Of a stretch of DNA of 64,000 nt, positions 10,426 to 20,991 are shown one piece after another. Where the stretch lies: NCBI GenBank assembly GCA_902563075.1, contig CACEWC010000001.1:62001-126000 (forward strand), written 5' to 3'. Made by a program: the position numbers and the translations under genes. Below the pieces are notes generated by a model that saw nothing but the letters and a program-made list of their open reading frames with translations, was not told where the DNA came from and searched no databases. The DNA is from an uncultured Pelagibacteraceae bacterium (GTDB lineage Bacteria > Pseudomonadota > Alphaproteobacteria > Pelagibacterales > Pelagibacteraceae). Numbering within the stretch: position 1 is the first letter of the stretch; every line of letters starts with the position of its first letter.

Positions 10426-12451
10426 ATTAAAAGTAAACGATATAGAAGTTGAAGTCGAAGAAGGTTTGACTGTTCTGCAAGCTTGTGAAAAAGCTGGAGT
10501 CGAAATTCCAAGATTTTGCTATCATGAAAAATTATCAATTGCTGGAAATTGCAGAATGTGTCTTGTTGAGATGGAAAAATCTCCAAAACCTATAGCTTCT
10601 TGTGCAATGCCTGCTGCTGAGGGTATGGTTATAAAAACAAATACTCCCAAAATAGAAAAATCTAGAAAGGGTGTAATGGAATTTTTATTAGCAAATCATC
10701 CTTTGGACTGTCCTGTTTGTGACCAAGGTGGTGAATGTGATCTTCAAGATCAGTCAATGTTTTATGGAATTGATAAATCTAGATTTAAAGAGAATAAAAG
10801 AGCAGTTCCTGATAAAAACATGGGTCCACTTATTAAGACCCAAATGACAAGATGTATTCATTGCACTAGATGCATTAGATTTGCAACAGAAATTGCTGGT
10901 GTGCCTGAATTAGGTGCAATAGGTAGAGGCGAAGATATGCAAATCACAACATACTTAGAAAAATCAATACAGTCAGAATTATCAGGTAATGTAATAGATC
11001 TTTGCCCTGTAGGAGCTCTTACTTCTAAACCTTACGTATTTGAAGCAAGACCCTGGGAGTTAAAAAAAACAGAGACTATCGATGTAATGGATGCTGTTGG
11101 ATCAAATATTAGAGTAGACACATATGACTGGGAGGTAAAAAGAGTACTACCAGTAATCAATGAGGATATAAATGAGGAATGGATATCAGACAAAACAAGA
11201 TATGCTTGTGACGGTCTTTTAAATCAAAGGCTAGATACACCATATATCAAATATAATAATAAGTTTGAAAAAGCTTCATGGGATGAAGTTTTTAAAATTA
11301 TAAAATCAAAAATACAAAATACCAACAAAGATAAAATAGCTGGATTTGTGGGTGATCTTACAAATATGGAGGCTAGCTACATATTTAAGGAATTTTTAGA
11401 GAGAACTATAGACACAAAAAATTATGAGTCTAGATCATTTGATATGTTTATTGATAGTTCTAAAAGAGAAAACTATTTATTCAATTCAACGATTAATGGT
11501 ATTGAGGAGTCAGATTTTATTCTGTTAATTGGCACTAATCCAAGATTTGAAGCTACAATGCTAAATGCAAGAATTCGAAAAGCTTATCTTAAAAATAAAG
11601 TCAAAATTGTTTCTTTAAATGATGTAGGTGATCTAACTTATCCTTATCAAAGCCTTGATGGAAAAACTCAAACAATCAAAGATATTTTTGAGAATAAAAA
11701 TGCACTTGCAAAAGATATTATTGATGCTCAAAAACCATTAATAATATTTGGAGAGTCGTTTTTAAGATCTAAGTCAGCAGAATTTTTGTTTAGTTCACTT
11801 AAAAACTTTTTATTGGATAATAATAAATTTACTGATGATTGGAGCCCTTTTAATTTTTTACCTTCTGATGCAGCTACGGTTGGAAATTTAGATCTTGATG
11901 TAATTGACAAAAAAAACCAATTATTAAAAAAACTCAATGAAAATAAATTTGATTTAGTTTTTTTAATGGGTCAAGATAATCTTAAATTTAATAAAAAAAA
12001 TGAGTTTATAATTTATGTAGGAAGCCATGGAGATAATGGTGCAGAACTAGCAGATATTATTTTACCAGGAGCGGCTTACACGGAGCAAACAGGTCATTAT
12101 ACCAATTTAGAAGGCAAATTACAAAAAGCTTATAAAGCATCATATCCGCCAGGCGATGCTAAAGAAGATTGGAAAATTATAAATAACCTTGCCGAACTTA
12201 TGAATAATAGAAAACTCTTTAACGATAAAGATGAGTTAGAGAGCAGTATGTTCAACTATATAAATTTAAAAAAAGAAAAACAAGAAAGCTCCTCTAACAT
12301 TAAAGGAGGTTCAAGTATTTTTGAGGATGAAATCCTTAAAATAACATATAAGGATTACTATTTTTCAAATGTAATTGCACGATCATCAAAAACAATGTTG
12401 AATTGTAATAATTCTAAATTAGAGGTTAAACGAACCGGCACCGAAGGGTAA
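10418..12451 (+). CDS. nuoG: NADH-quinone oxidoreductase subunit G
   Basis: N-terminal 2Fe-2S ([20 protein letters not shown]), [27 protein letters not shown]. Confidence 0.96.
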   Translation: MLKLKVNDIEVEVEEGLTVLQACEKAGVEIPRFCYHEKLSIAGNCRMCLVEMEKSPKPIASCAMPAAEGMVIKTNTPKIEKSRKGVMEFLLANHPLDCPVCDQGGECDLQDQSMFYGIDKSRFKENKRAVPDKNMGPLIKTQMTRCIHCTRCIRFATEIAGVPELGAIGRGEDMQITTYLEKSIQSELSGNVIDLCPVGALTSKPYVFEARPWELKKTETIDVMDAVGSNIRVDTYDWEVKRVLPVINEDINEEWISDKTRYACDGLLNQRLDTPYIKYNNKFEKASWDEVFKIIKSKIQNTNKDKIAGFVGDLTNMEASYIFKEFLERTIDTKNYESRSFDMFIDSSKRENYLFNSTINGIEESDFILLIGTNPRFEATMLNARIRKAYLKNKVKIVSLNDVGDLTYPYQSLDGKTQTIKDIFENKNALAKDIIDAQKPLIIFGESFLRSKSAEFLFSSLKNFLLDNNKFTDDWSPFNFLPSDAATVGNLDLDVIDKKNQLLKKLNENKFDLVFLMGQDNLKFNKKNEFIIYVGSHGDNGAELADIILPGAAYTEQTGHYTNLEGKLQKAYKASYPPGDAKEDWKIINNLAELMNNRKLFNDKDELESSMFNYINLKKEKQESSSNIKGGSSIFEDEILKITYKDYYFSNVIARSSKTMLNCNNSKLEVKRTGTEG

Positions 12452-12454
12452 ATA

Positions 12455-13453
12455 ATGGAATATATAAATTTAGTTTTTGAAGAGGTTTACAAAATCCTCT
12501 TTCTTCTTGTCCCAGTTTTAGTTTCTGTTGCCATGATTGTTTGGTTAGATAGAAGAGTTTGGGCTTTCGTTCAAAAAAGACAAGGTCCTAATGTTGTTGG
12601 TCCTTTTGGTTTATTACAGTCATTAGCTGATGCACTAAAATATATTTTTAAAGAAATCATAATACCAGCTAGCTCTAATAAGATTATTTTTATTTTAGCT
12701 CCAATTATTACTATGACTTTAGCTTTAATAGCTTGGGCAGTTATACCTTTTGGAGAAGATCAGGTTTTAGCTAATATAAATGTTGGAATTCTATATATTT
12801 TTGCTGTCTCATCTCTTGGAGTTTATGGAATTATCATGGGGGGTTGGGCATCCAATTCCAAATATCCTTTTTTAGGGTCAATCAGATCTGCAGCGCAAAT
12901 GGTTTCTTATGAAGTTTCAATTGGCATTATTATCATTAATGTTCTTTTGTGTGTAGGATCATTAAATTTAAGTGATATAGTTTTAGCTCAACAAAATATC
13001 TGGTTCATAATTCCTTTGTTTCCAATGTTTGTAATATTTTTTATTTCTGCTTTAGCAGAAACAAATCGACCACCTTTTGATTTACCAGAAGCTGAAGCAG
13101 AATTAGTCGCTGGATATCAAACTGAATATTCTGGTATGATGTATGCAATGTTCTGGTTAGGGGAGTATGCAAACATTTTATTGATGTGTGCTTTAGGATC
13201 GATTTTATTTTTGGGAGGCTGGCTATCACCTATTGATTTATATCCATTTGACTTGATTCCAGGAGCTATTTGGTTAATTTTAAAAATATTATTTTTATTT
13301 ATTTTATTTGCATTAGTTAAAGCAGTTGTACCAAGATATAGATATGATCAATTAATGAGATTAGGTTGGAAAATATTCCTTCCATTTTCTCTTACCTATG
13401 TTGTTTTGACTGCTAGTTATTTATTTTATTTTAACCTTTTACCTACACCCTAA
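12455..13453 (+). CDS. nuoH: NADH-quinone oxidoreductase subunit H
   Basis: [58 protein letters not shown]. Confidence 0.97.
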   Translation: MEYINLVFEEVYKILFLLVPVLVSVAMIVWLDRRVWAFVQKRQGPNVVGPFGLLQSLADALKYIFKEIIIPASSNKIIFILAPIITMTLALIAWAVIPFGEDQVLANINVGILYIFAVSSLGVYGIIMGGWASNSKYPFLGSIRSAAQMVSYEVSIGIIIINVLLCVGSLNLSDIVLAQQNIWFIIPLFPMFVIFFISALAETNRPPFDLPEAEAELVAGYQTEYSGMMYAMFWLGEYANILLMCALGSILFLGGWLSPIDLYPFDLIPGAIWLILKILFLFILFALVKAVVPRYRYDQLMRLGWKIFLPFSLTYVVLTASYLFYFNLLPTP

Positions 13454-13939
13454 ATGAAAATTACAAGATTTTTAAAAACAATATTCATGGTTGATTTTGC
13501 AACTGGCTTACTAATCGCTTTAAGAGAAATGTTTAAAACAAAAAAAACAATAAATTATCCTTTTGAAAAAGGAAAAATTAGCCCAAGATTTAGAGGAGAG
13601 CATGCACTTAGAAGATATCCAAATGGTGAAGAGAGATGTATAGCATGTAAGTTGTGTGAAGCAGTCTGTCCAGCGCAAGCAATTACAATCGAGTCAGCTG
13701 AAAGATCTGATGGAAGCAGAAAAACTACGCGTTACGATATTGATATGATGAAATGTATTTATTGTGGTTTATGTGAGGAGTCATGCCCTGTAGATGCAAT
13801 AGTTCAAGGTCCAAATTTTGAATTTTCAACAGAGACAAGAGAAGAGCTTTATTATACTAAAGAAAAACTACTAGATAATGGTGATAGATGGGAAAATATT
13901 TTAGCGGCAAATATAAAATCAGACAATCCTTATAGGTAA
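13454..13939 (+). CDS. nuoI: NADH-quinone oxidoreductase subunit I
   Basis: Two 4Fe-4S motifs: [32 protein letters not shown]. Confidence 0.97.
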   Translation: MKITRFLKTIFMVDFATGLLIALREMFKTKKTINYPFEKGKISPRFRGEHALRRYPNGEERCIACKLCEAVCPAQAITIESAERSDGSRKTTRYDIDMMKCIYCGLCEESCPVDAIVQGPNFEFSTETREELYYTKEKLLDNGDRWENILAANIKSDNPYR

Positions 13940-13943
13940 ATTT

Positions 13944-14579
13944 ATGGTAGCTCATGCAATATTTTTTTACGTCTTTTCGATTATTGCAGTTATTTCAGCC
14001 ATCATGGTTACAGTTTCGAAAAATACCGTACACTCAGTTTTTTTTTTAATATTAGATTTTATTAGTATTTCATGTCTCTTTATAATGATTGGTGCGGAGT
14101 TTTTAGGAATGATAATGCTCATTGTATATGTTGGTGCAGTAGCCGTTTTGTTCTTATTCGTTGTGATGATGTTAAATGTCGCTCAACAAAAAAATCAATG
14201 GTTTAATTCTGAGTCAACTACTTCTAGCCACATTCCAGTCGGTTTAATTATAAGCACAATTATTTTTTTTGAATTAATTATTGTTGTAGGTGGCTGGAAA
14301 TATAAACCTGAATTGTCTAATCCAAATACTACTCAAAGTTCTAATGAAATAAGTAATACACATTCATTAGGCCAGGTTTTGTATACTGATTACATTCATA
14401 TTTTTCAAATTAGCGGAATGATATTATTAATTGCAATGATTGGTGCGATCGTTCTTACCTTTAGACGAAGAGAAGGATTAAAAACCCAAAGTTATTTGAG
14501 ACAAATTTCTAGAGAAAGATCTGAAGGTATCGAAGTTTTAGAAGTTCAATCAAACAAAGGAGTAAAGATAGATGACTGA
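13944..14579 (+). CDS. nuoJ: NADH-quinone oxidoreductase subunit J
   Basis: [27 protein letters not shown] signature; position in operon. Confidence 0.95.
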   Translation: MVAHAIFFYVFSIIAVISAIMVTVSKNTVHSVFFLILDFISISCLFIMIGAEFLGMIMLIVYVGAVAVLFLFVVMMLNVAQQKNQWFNSESTTSSHIPVGLIISTIIFFELIIVVGGWKYKPELSNPNTTQSSNEISNTHSLGQVLYTDYIHIFQISGMILLIAMIGAIVLTFRRREGLKTQSYLRQISRERSEGIEVLEVQSNKGVKIDD

Positions 14580-14883
14580 AATAGGTTTAGGACATTATCT
14601 TACTTTAGGAGCGGTTATCTTTAGTATTGGTGTGATTGGTATCTTTCTTAATAGAAAAAATATTATCGTGATTTTGATGAGTATTGAGCTGATATTATTA
14701 GCTGTGAACATTAATTTAGTATCATTTTCTATTTATCTTGGTGATTTAACTGGTCAAGTTTTTACATTATTTATTTTAACTGTAGCAGCTGCTGAGGCAG
14801 CTATTGGTCTTGCTATAATAGTAGTCTATTACAGAAATGCGGGAACTATAAGAGTTGAAGAGATAGATAAATTAAAAGGATAG
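14572..14883 (+). CDS. nuoK: NADH-quinone oxidoreductase subunit K
   Basis: [26 protein letters not shown]...[17 protein letters not shown]. Confidence 0.96.
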   Translation: MTEIGLGHYLTLGAVIFSIGVIGIFLNRKNIIVILMSIELILLAVNINLVSFSIYLGDLTGQVFTLFILTVAAAEAAIGLAIIVVYYRNAGTIRVEEIDKLKG

Positions 14884-14884
14884 A

Positions 14885-16798
14885 ATGGAAATTTCAATTT
14901 TAGCATTACCATTAATCGCATCAATTATATCTGGATTTTTTGGTAAATTTATAGGTGACAGAAATTCTGAAATAGTTACAAGTTTGTTGGTATCAATTTC
15001 AGCTATTCTTTCAGCAATTGTATTTTATGAGGTAATTTTTAATCAATACGAGGAAAATATAATAATTGCTACATGGATTAATTCTGGATCACTTGAGGTA
15101 AACTGGTCAATGAAAATAGATGCATTGTCATCAGTAATGTTAATAGTCGTAACTTTTGTTTCTGCATTGGTTCATATCTATTCAATTGGATACATGTCCC
15201 ATGATCCTCATAAACCAAGATTTATGGCTTACTTATCTTTATTTACATTTGCTATGTTAATGCTGGTAACAGCCGATAATTTTATCCAATTATTTTTTGG
15301 TTGGGAGGGGGTAGGTCTTTGTTCTTATTTCTTAATTGGTTTTTGGTTTAAAAAAGAAACTGCAAATGCAGCAGCTATTAAGGCGTTTGTTGTAAATAGA
15401 GTTGGAGATTTTGGTTTTGCTCTTGGTATATTTTTAATTTTTTATTTATTTGGTACAGTTAACTACACAGAAGTTTTTAATCAAATCCCAACAGTTGTAG
15501 ATGAAAAACTTAATTTTTTAGGTATTCAGATTAATGCTGTAGATTTAATTTGTATTTTATTATTCATTGGTGCTATGGGTAAATCGGCTCAAATTTTTTT
15601 ACATACCTGGTTGCCAGACGCAATGGAAGGCCCAACACCTGTTTCAGCTTTGATCCATGCAGCCACAATGGTTACTGCTGGAGTTTTTTTAGTTGTAAGA
15701 TGTTCACCGATATACGAATATTCAGAGTTAGCTTTAAACATTGTCACTGTAGTAGGTATGAGTACTGCTTTTTTTGCAGCGAGTGTAGCTTTAGTTCAAA
15801 CAGATATAAAAAAAATTATAGCTTATTCCACTTGTAGTCAATTAGGTTATATGTTTTTTGCTGCTGGTGTAGGTGCATATAATGTTGCAATGTTTCATTT
15901 ATTTACTCATGCATTTTTTAAGGCATTATTATTTCTAGGATCAGGGTCTGTTATTCATGCTTTTAAAGATGAGCAAAACATAAATAATATGGGAGGAGTA
16001 TGGAGAAAATTGCCATACACTTATGCTCTGATGATAATTGGAACTTTAGCGTTAACAGGATTTCCTTTGCTATCTGGTTTTTATTCTAAGGATGCAATTA
16101 TAGAATTTGCATATTTAAGTGGCACTACAACAGGTTACTATGCAGCTGGTATCGGAATATTTACGGCTTTTTTAACATCAATCTATTCGTGGAGACTGAT
16201 GTTTAAAACTTTTCATGGTCAATACAACAACAAGAAACTCAATATCGAGGAGACACATGAGTCCCCACTAGTTATGTTAATACCTCTGATAATATTATCT
16301 CTTGGAGCGATTTTTGCTGGATTTATTTTTAAGGATTTATTTATAGGTTATGAAGGAATTAATAATTTTTGGAATAAATCGATTTTCTTTTTAGAACCAT
16401 TAAGCACTGACCACCCACCATTGTGGTTTTTAGTTTTAACCCCAACATTAGTAACTTTATCTATACCATTTGCTTATTATTTATTCGTAAAAAATAAGAA
16501 TTTTTCAGCTCAACTAGTCAGTATTAATGAGCCACTATATAAATTTTTGTTAAACAAATGGTATTTTGATGAAATTTACGAAACATTATTTGTAAAATCT
16601 TCAAAAAAATTTGGTTTATTTTTATGGAAATTTTTTGATGTTAAAGTTATTGATGGCTTTGGACCTGATGGAATTTCTGTAATAATTAAAAAATTTTCTA
16701 TCAAAGCCAACAAATTTCAAAGTGGTTATATTTATCAATATGCATTTATAATGTTACTTGGTTTTTCTGCTTTTTTAACCTTCTTAATTGTTAAATAA
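14885..16798 (+). CDS. nuoL: NADH-quinone oxidoreductase subunit L
   Basis: FFGWEGVGLCSYFLIGFWF, TWLPDAMEGPTPVSALIHAATMVTAGVFLVVR. Confidence 0.97.
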   Translation: MEISILALPLIASIISGFFGKFIGDRNSEIVTSLLVSISAILSAIVFYEVIFNQYEENIIIATWINSGSLEVNWSMKIDALSSVMLIVVTFVSALVHIYSIGYMSHDPHKPRFMAYLSLFTFAMLMLVTADNFIQLFFGWEGVGLCSYFLIGFWFKKETANAAAIKAFVVNRVGDFGFALGIFLIFYLFGTVNYTEVFNQIPTVVDEKLNFLGIQINAVDLICILLFIGAMGKSAQIFLHTWLPDAMEGPTPVSALIHAATMVTAGVFLVVRCSPIYEYSELALNIVTVVGMSTAFFAASVALVQTDIKKIIAYSTCSQLGYMFFAAGVGAYNVAMFHLFTHAFFKALLFLGSGSVIHAFKDEQNINNMGGVWRKLPYTYALMIIGTLALTGFPLLSGFYSKDAIIEFAYLSGTTTGYYAAGIGIFTAFLTSIYSWRLMFKTFHGQYNNKKLNIEETHESPLVMLIPLIILSLGAIFAGFIFKDLFIGYEGINNFWNKSIFFLEPLSTDHPPLWFLVLTPTLVTLSIPFAYYLFVKNKNFSAQLVSINEPLYKFLLNKWYFDEIYETLFVKSSKKFGLFLWKFFDVKVIDGFGPDGISVIIKKFSIKANKFQSGYIYQYAFIMLLGFSAFLTFLIVK

Positions 16799-18279
16799 TG
16801 AATTTCCCAATTCTTTCTTCATTAATACTTTTACCTTCCATTGGAGCACTCTTTTTATTTTTTACAAAAAGTAAAAGTGAAAATAAGATTACTGCAAAAT
16901 ATGTTGCCTTATTTACATCTCTAGTAAACTTTTTTTTATCTATTTATTTATGGTTTTTATTTGACCAAACAACTTCTGCTTTCCAATTTGTTGAAGATAG
17001 AATTTGGATCAAAGGTTTAATTAATTACAAAGTAGGAGTTGATGGAATATCAATACTTTTTTTGATTCTTACAACATTTATTACACCTCTATGTATAATT
17101 TCAGTTAATAATTCAGTCACGAAAAGATTAAATGAATTTTTAATAGCTATACTTGTTATGGAAACTTTCATGATAGGTGTTTTTTGTTCTCTAGATCTTG
17201 TTGTTTTTTACTTATTTTTCGAGGCTGGATTAATCCCAATGTTTTTAATTATTGGAATTTGGGGTGGGGCAAGAAGAGTTTATTCTGCTTTTAAGTTTTT
17301 TTTATTTACTCTTTTGGGATCAGTTCTAATGTTAGTGGCAATAATTTCAATTTATTGGATCACAGGTACCACAGATGTTGTTCAACTTTATGAATTGGGT
17401 ATAGACACGAAATATCAAAATTTGTTGTGGCTAGCTTTTTTTAGTTCATTTGCAGTAAAAACTCCAATGTGGCCAGTTCATACATGGCTTCCAGATGCAC
17501 ACGTTGAAGCTCCAACAGCAGGATCGGTGTTGTTAGCTGCTATTTTACTTAAAATGGCAGGCTATGGATTTATAAGATTTTCTTTGGGATTATTTCCCTC
17601 CGCTTCAGAGGTTTTTACTCCTTTAATTTATACATTGAGTGTTATCGCAATCATTTTCACGTCGTTAATAGCTTTAATGCAAGAGGATATGAAAAAATTA
17701 ATAGCTTATTCTTCTGTGGCCCATATGGGGTTTGTTACTTTAGGTATATTTACAATCCAACAGCAAGGTATTGAAGGAAGTATAATTCAAATGATCAGTC
17801 ACGGTCTAGTATCAGCAGCTTTATTTTTATGTGTTGGCGTTGTTTATGATCGAATGCATTCAAGATTGATCGAAACCTATGGAGGTATTGTTACTGTTAT
17901 ACCCAAATATGCTATTTTATTTATGGTATTTACTTTAGCTGCTTTAGGATTACCAGGAACAAGTGGGTTTGTTGGTGAATTTTTAATTTTAATGGCTGCT
18001 TTTAAAGATAATTTTTTAGTAGCAGTATTAGCTAGTTTAGGAGTTATCATTGGAGCAGCATATATGCTTTGGTTGTACAAAAGAGTTATTTTTGGAAAAC
18101 TAATAAATTCTGAGTTAAAAAAAATGATTGATTTAAATAAATCAGAGGCGTTCACGCTCACCTGTTTGGCTATACCAACTTTATATTTCGGTTTTTATCC
18201 AGAGCCATTAATTAACACTATTGAAGTTTCAATTAGAGATTTAATAGATACATATAACTTCAGTGTGGCAAGCAAATAA
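16798..18279 (+). CDS. nuoM: NADH-quinone oxidoreductase subunit M
   Basis: FFEAGLIPMFLIIGIWGG, TWLPDAHVEAPTAGSVLLAAILLKMAGYG. Confidence 0.97.
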   Translation: MNFPILSSLILLPSIGALFLFFTKSKSENKITAKYVALFTSLVNFFLSIYLWFLFDQTTSAFQFVEDRIWIKGLINYKVGVDGISILFLILTTFITPLCIISVNNSVTKRLNEFLIAILVMETFMIGVFCSLDLVVFYLFFEAGLIPMFLIIGIWGGARRVYSAFKFFLFTLLGSVLMLVAIISIYWITGTTDVVQLYELGIDTKYQNLLWLAFFSSFAVKTPMWPVHTWLPDAHVEAPTAGSVLLAAILLKMAGYGFIRFSLGLFPSASEVFTPLIYTLSVIAIIFTSLIALMQEDMKKLIAYSSVAHMGFVTLGIFTIQQQGIEGSIIQMISHGLVSAALFLCVGVVYDRMHSRLIETYGGIVTVIPKYAILFMVFTLAALGLPGTSGFVGEFLILMAAFKDNFLVAVLASLGVIIGAAYMLWLYKRVIFGKLINSELKKMIDLNKSEAFTLTCLAIPTLYFGFYPEPLINTIEVSIRDLIDTYNFSVASK

Positions 18280-19697
18280 TGAATAATATTGAATTAATAT
18301 TTCCAGAAATTTTTATCTCATTATCAATAATGTTTTTACTTATCTTAGGGGTTTTTAAAAAAGATAGTTCAAAAATGATTCATAATATTTCATTATTAGT
18401 TTTATTAATTACAGCAGTCATCACATTTAATGAAACTTTAAGTATTAATCCGACAACTCTATTTAATGAGAGTATTATCATTGATTATTTGTCATCATTC
18501 ATGAAGATTATAACTTTATTGGCTGCTTTTGTAGTTTTGCTAATTTCATCAAATTATTTAAGAACTTTTAAAATTTTCAAAATTGAATATCCAATTTTAA
18601 TTCTAAGTTCTGTATTGGGCATGATGATTATGATTAGCTCTAATGATCTAATTGTTTTCTATATGGGTTTAGAACTTCAGTCATTAGCCTTGTATGTTTT
18701 GGCAACATTTAATAGAGATCAATTAAAATCATCTGAAGCAGGATTAAAATATTTTGTTTTAAGTGCATTATCATCAGGTTTATTATTGTACGGTTGTTCT
18801 TTGATTTATGGTTTTACAGGTTCAACAAATTTTAATGTTATTTCAACCCAATTTAATACAAATGAATATGCTATTACTTTTGGAATAGTTTTTATTTTGG
18901 TGGGTTTAGCGTTTAAAATTTCTGCTGTACCTTTTCATATGTGGGCCCCAGACGTTTATGAAGGGTCGCCAACATCAGTAACATTATTTTTTACAATGGT
19001 TCCTAAAATAGCAGCGTTAACTGTGTTTATAAGATTTTTATATGTTCCTTTTTTAAATCTTATTGATCAGTGGCAAATGATTTTAGTTTTTTTATCAATC
19101 GCATCCATGCTTTTTGGTGCGATAGCAGCAATAGGACAAAAAAATCTTAAAAGACTTATAGCTTATAGCTCTATTAGTCATATTGGATATGCATTAGCAG
19201 GTTTAGCAACTGGGTCTAATGAAGGGATACAAAGCTCAGTTATCTATATGACCATTTATATTATCATGAACTTAGGTTTTTTTTCATGTTTGTTAATGAT
19301 GAAAAGAAACAATATTTATTATGAACAAATAGATGATTTATCAGGATTATCAAAAAATCATCCCTTGCTTTCAATTTCATTATTGATAATTCTGTTTTCT
19401 CTAGCCGGAATACCACCACTTGCAGGTTTTTTTGCAAAATTTTATATTTTTAAAGCTGTCATTGAACAGTCAATGTATTTTTTAGCTATTGTTGGACTAT
19501 TATCAACAGTAGTAGCAGCGTTTTATTACTTGCGAATTATTAAGATAATGTATTTTGATGAGGAAAAAGATAGTTACGACAAAGATCATAACCTTTGGTT
19601 GAAGTTATCTTTAACAGTTTCTACAATACTAATTTTAATGTATTTTATTTTTCCTAGTGAATTGATTGATGTAGTTTCAAAAATCAATATAATTTAA
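18279..19697 (+). CDS. nuoN: NADH-quinone oxidoreductase subunit N
   Basis: FYMGLELQSLALYVLATF, PFHMWAPDVYEGSPTSVTLF. Confidence 0.97.
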   Translation: MNNIELIFPEIFISLSIMFLLILGVFKKDSSKMIHNISLLVLLITAVITFNETLSINPTTLFNESIIIDYLSSFMKIITLLAAFVVLLISSNYLRTFKIFKIEYPILILSSVLGMMIMISSNDLIVFYMGLELQSLALYVLATFNRDQLKSSEAGLKYFVLSALSSGLLLYGCSLIYGFTGSTNFNVISTQFNTNEYAITFGIVFILVGLAFKISAVPFHMWAPDVYEGSPTSVTLFFTMVPKIAALTVFIRFLYVPFLNLIDQWQMILVFLSIASMLFGAIAAIGQKNLKRLIAYSSISHIGYALAGLATGSNEGIQSSVIYMTIYIIMNLGFFSCLLMMKRNNIYYEQIDDLSGLSKNHPLLSISLLIILFSLAGIPPLAGFFAKFYIFKAVIEQSMYFLAIVGLLSTVVAAFYYLRIIKIMYFDEEKDSYDKDHNLWLKLSLTVSTILILMYFIFPSELIDVVSKINII

Positions 19698-20236
19698 TGA
19701 AATTTAAAATATTTAGATTTAATAAAGTAAAAAGTACCAATAATACCGCAATAAGAATAATCAAAAATTATAATTATGATTTTGGTATGATCTTATCTGA
19801 TTTGCAAGTTAATGGTAGAGGTCAATATGGAACAAAATGGGTTTCCTATAAAGGAAATTTATTCGTAAGTTTTTTTTACAATCTTAAAAAATTTAAGATA
19901 TCTTTAAATAAATTAACTAAAATTAATTGTTTAATAGTTAAAAAATGTATTTCACAATATTATAAAAAAAAGATTCATTTTAAAAAACCTAATGATCTTT
20001 TAATCCAAAAAAAAAAGATATGTGGAATATTACAAGAAAAAGTGAATAAATTTGATAATACTTATTTGGTTGTTGGTATTGGAGTAAATTTAATAAAAAG
20101 TCCCTTAATAAGAAATTATCCAACTACTCATTTAAGAGAGCTTATAAACAAAGATATATCAAAAAAAAAATTTGAATTAAAACTTAAAAAGATTTTTGAA
20201 AACAATTTAAAGAGATTAATTAAAAAAAGAGTATAA
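19697..20236 (+). CDS. birA: Biotin--[acetyl-CoA-carboxylase] ligase, minimal catalytic form
   Basis: STNN, NGRGQYGTKWVS, KKPNDLLIQKKKICGIL..E, VVGIGVNL motifs; follows nuoN as in many alphaproteobacteria; only 179 aa. Confidence 0.85.
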   Translation: MKFKIFRFNKVKSTNNTAIRIIKNYNYDFGMILSDLQVNGRGQYGTKWVSYKGNLFVSFFYNLKKFKISLNKLTKINCLIVKKCISQYYKKKIHFKKPNDLLIQKKKICGILQEKVNKFDNTYLVVGIGVNLIKSPLIRNYPTTHLRELINKDISKKKFELKLKKIFENNLKRLIKKRV

Positions 20237-20244
20237 ATATAAAT

Positions 20245-20991
20245 ATGATAATTTTAGGAGATATTGGAAATTCAGTAACCAAATTATTTTTAGTAAATCC
20301 TAAAGATAAGATCTCAAAAAAAATAAGTTTACCATCAAAATCAATAACAAACTCAATTCTCAATAAAAAATTTAAAATTTTAACAAAAGATTTCAAGAAT
20401 ATTGAAAAGATATTATTTTGTAGCGTTGTCCCAAAAACTTTTAACTCTATTAAAAAATTTATATCAAAAAAAACTAAAGTTAAGTGTTATGAAATAAAAG
20501 ATCTCAATTTAAAATCTATTCTAAATATAAAAGCAAACTTTAAACAAGTCGGCTCTGATAGACTGGCAAATGCAATAAGTTTAATGAGTCCTAAGAAAAA
20601 TTTCATCATTTTAGATTTTGGCACAGCTACAACGTTCGATGTATTAGCAAATAATACTTACCGAGGAGGCGTTATTGCTCCCGGTATAAGTATTTCATTA
20701 AATACTTTAACTGATAAGGCTTCTCTAATACCAAAAATTAATCTTAAAAAAATAAAAAAAGTAATTGGAATTGATACGAATTCAGCTGTTAGATCAGGTT
20801 TTTTTTGGGGCTATGCAGGCCTAATTGACAATATTATTAATTTGATTAAGAAAGAAACAGGAAAATCTTATAAGGTTGTTATTACGGGTGGCTTTTCTGA
20901 TTTATTTAAAAATTCGATTAAAACAAAAGTTATTGAAAACAAAGATATCACCGTTAAGGGTCTTATAAAAATTTCTAAATTATTAAATTGA
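20245..20991 (+). CDS. coaX: Type III pantothenate kinase
   Basis: GDIGNSVTKLFL, GSDRLANAI, ILDFGTATTFDV, GGVIAPGI. Confidence 0.93.
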   Translation: MIILGDIGNSVTKLFLVNPKDKISKKISLPSKSITNSILNKKFKILTKDFKNIEKILFCSVVPKTFNSIKKFISKKTKVKCYEIKDLNLKSILNIKANFKQVGSDRLANAISLMSPKKNFIILDFGTATTFDVLANNTYRGGVIAPGISISLNTLTDKASLIPKINLKKIKKVIGIDTNSAVRSGFFWGYAGLIDNIINLIKKETGKSYKVVITGGFSDLFKNSIKTKVIENKDITVKGLIKISKLLN

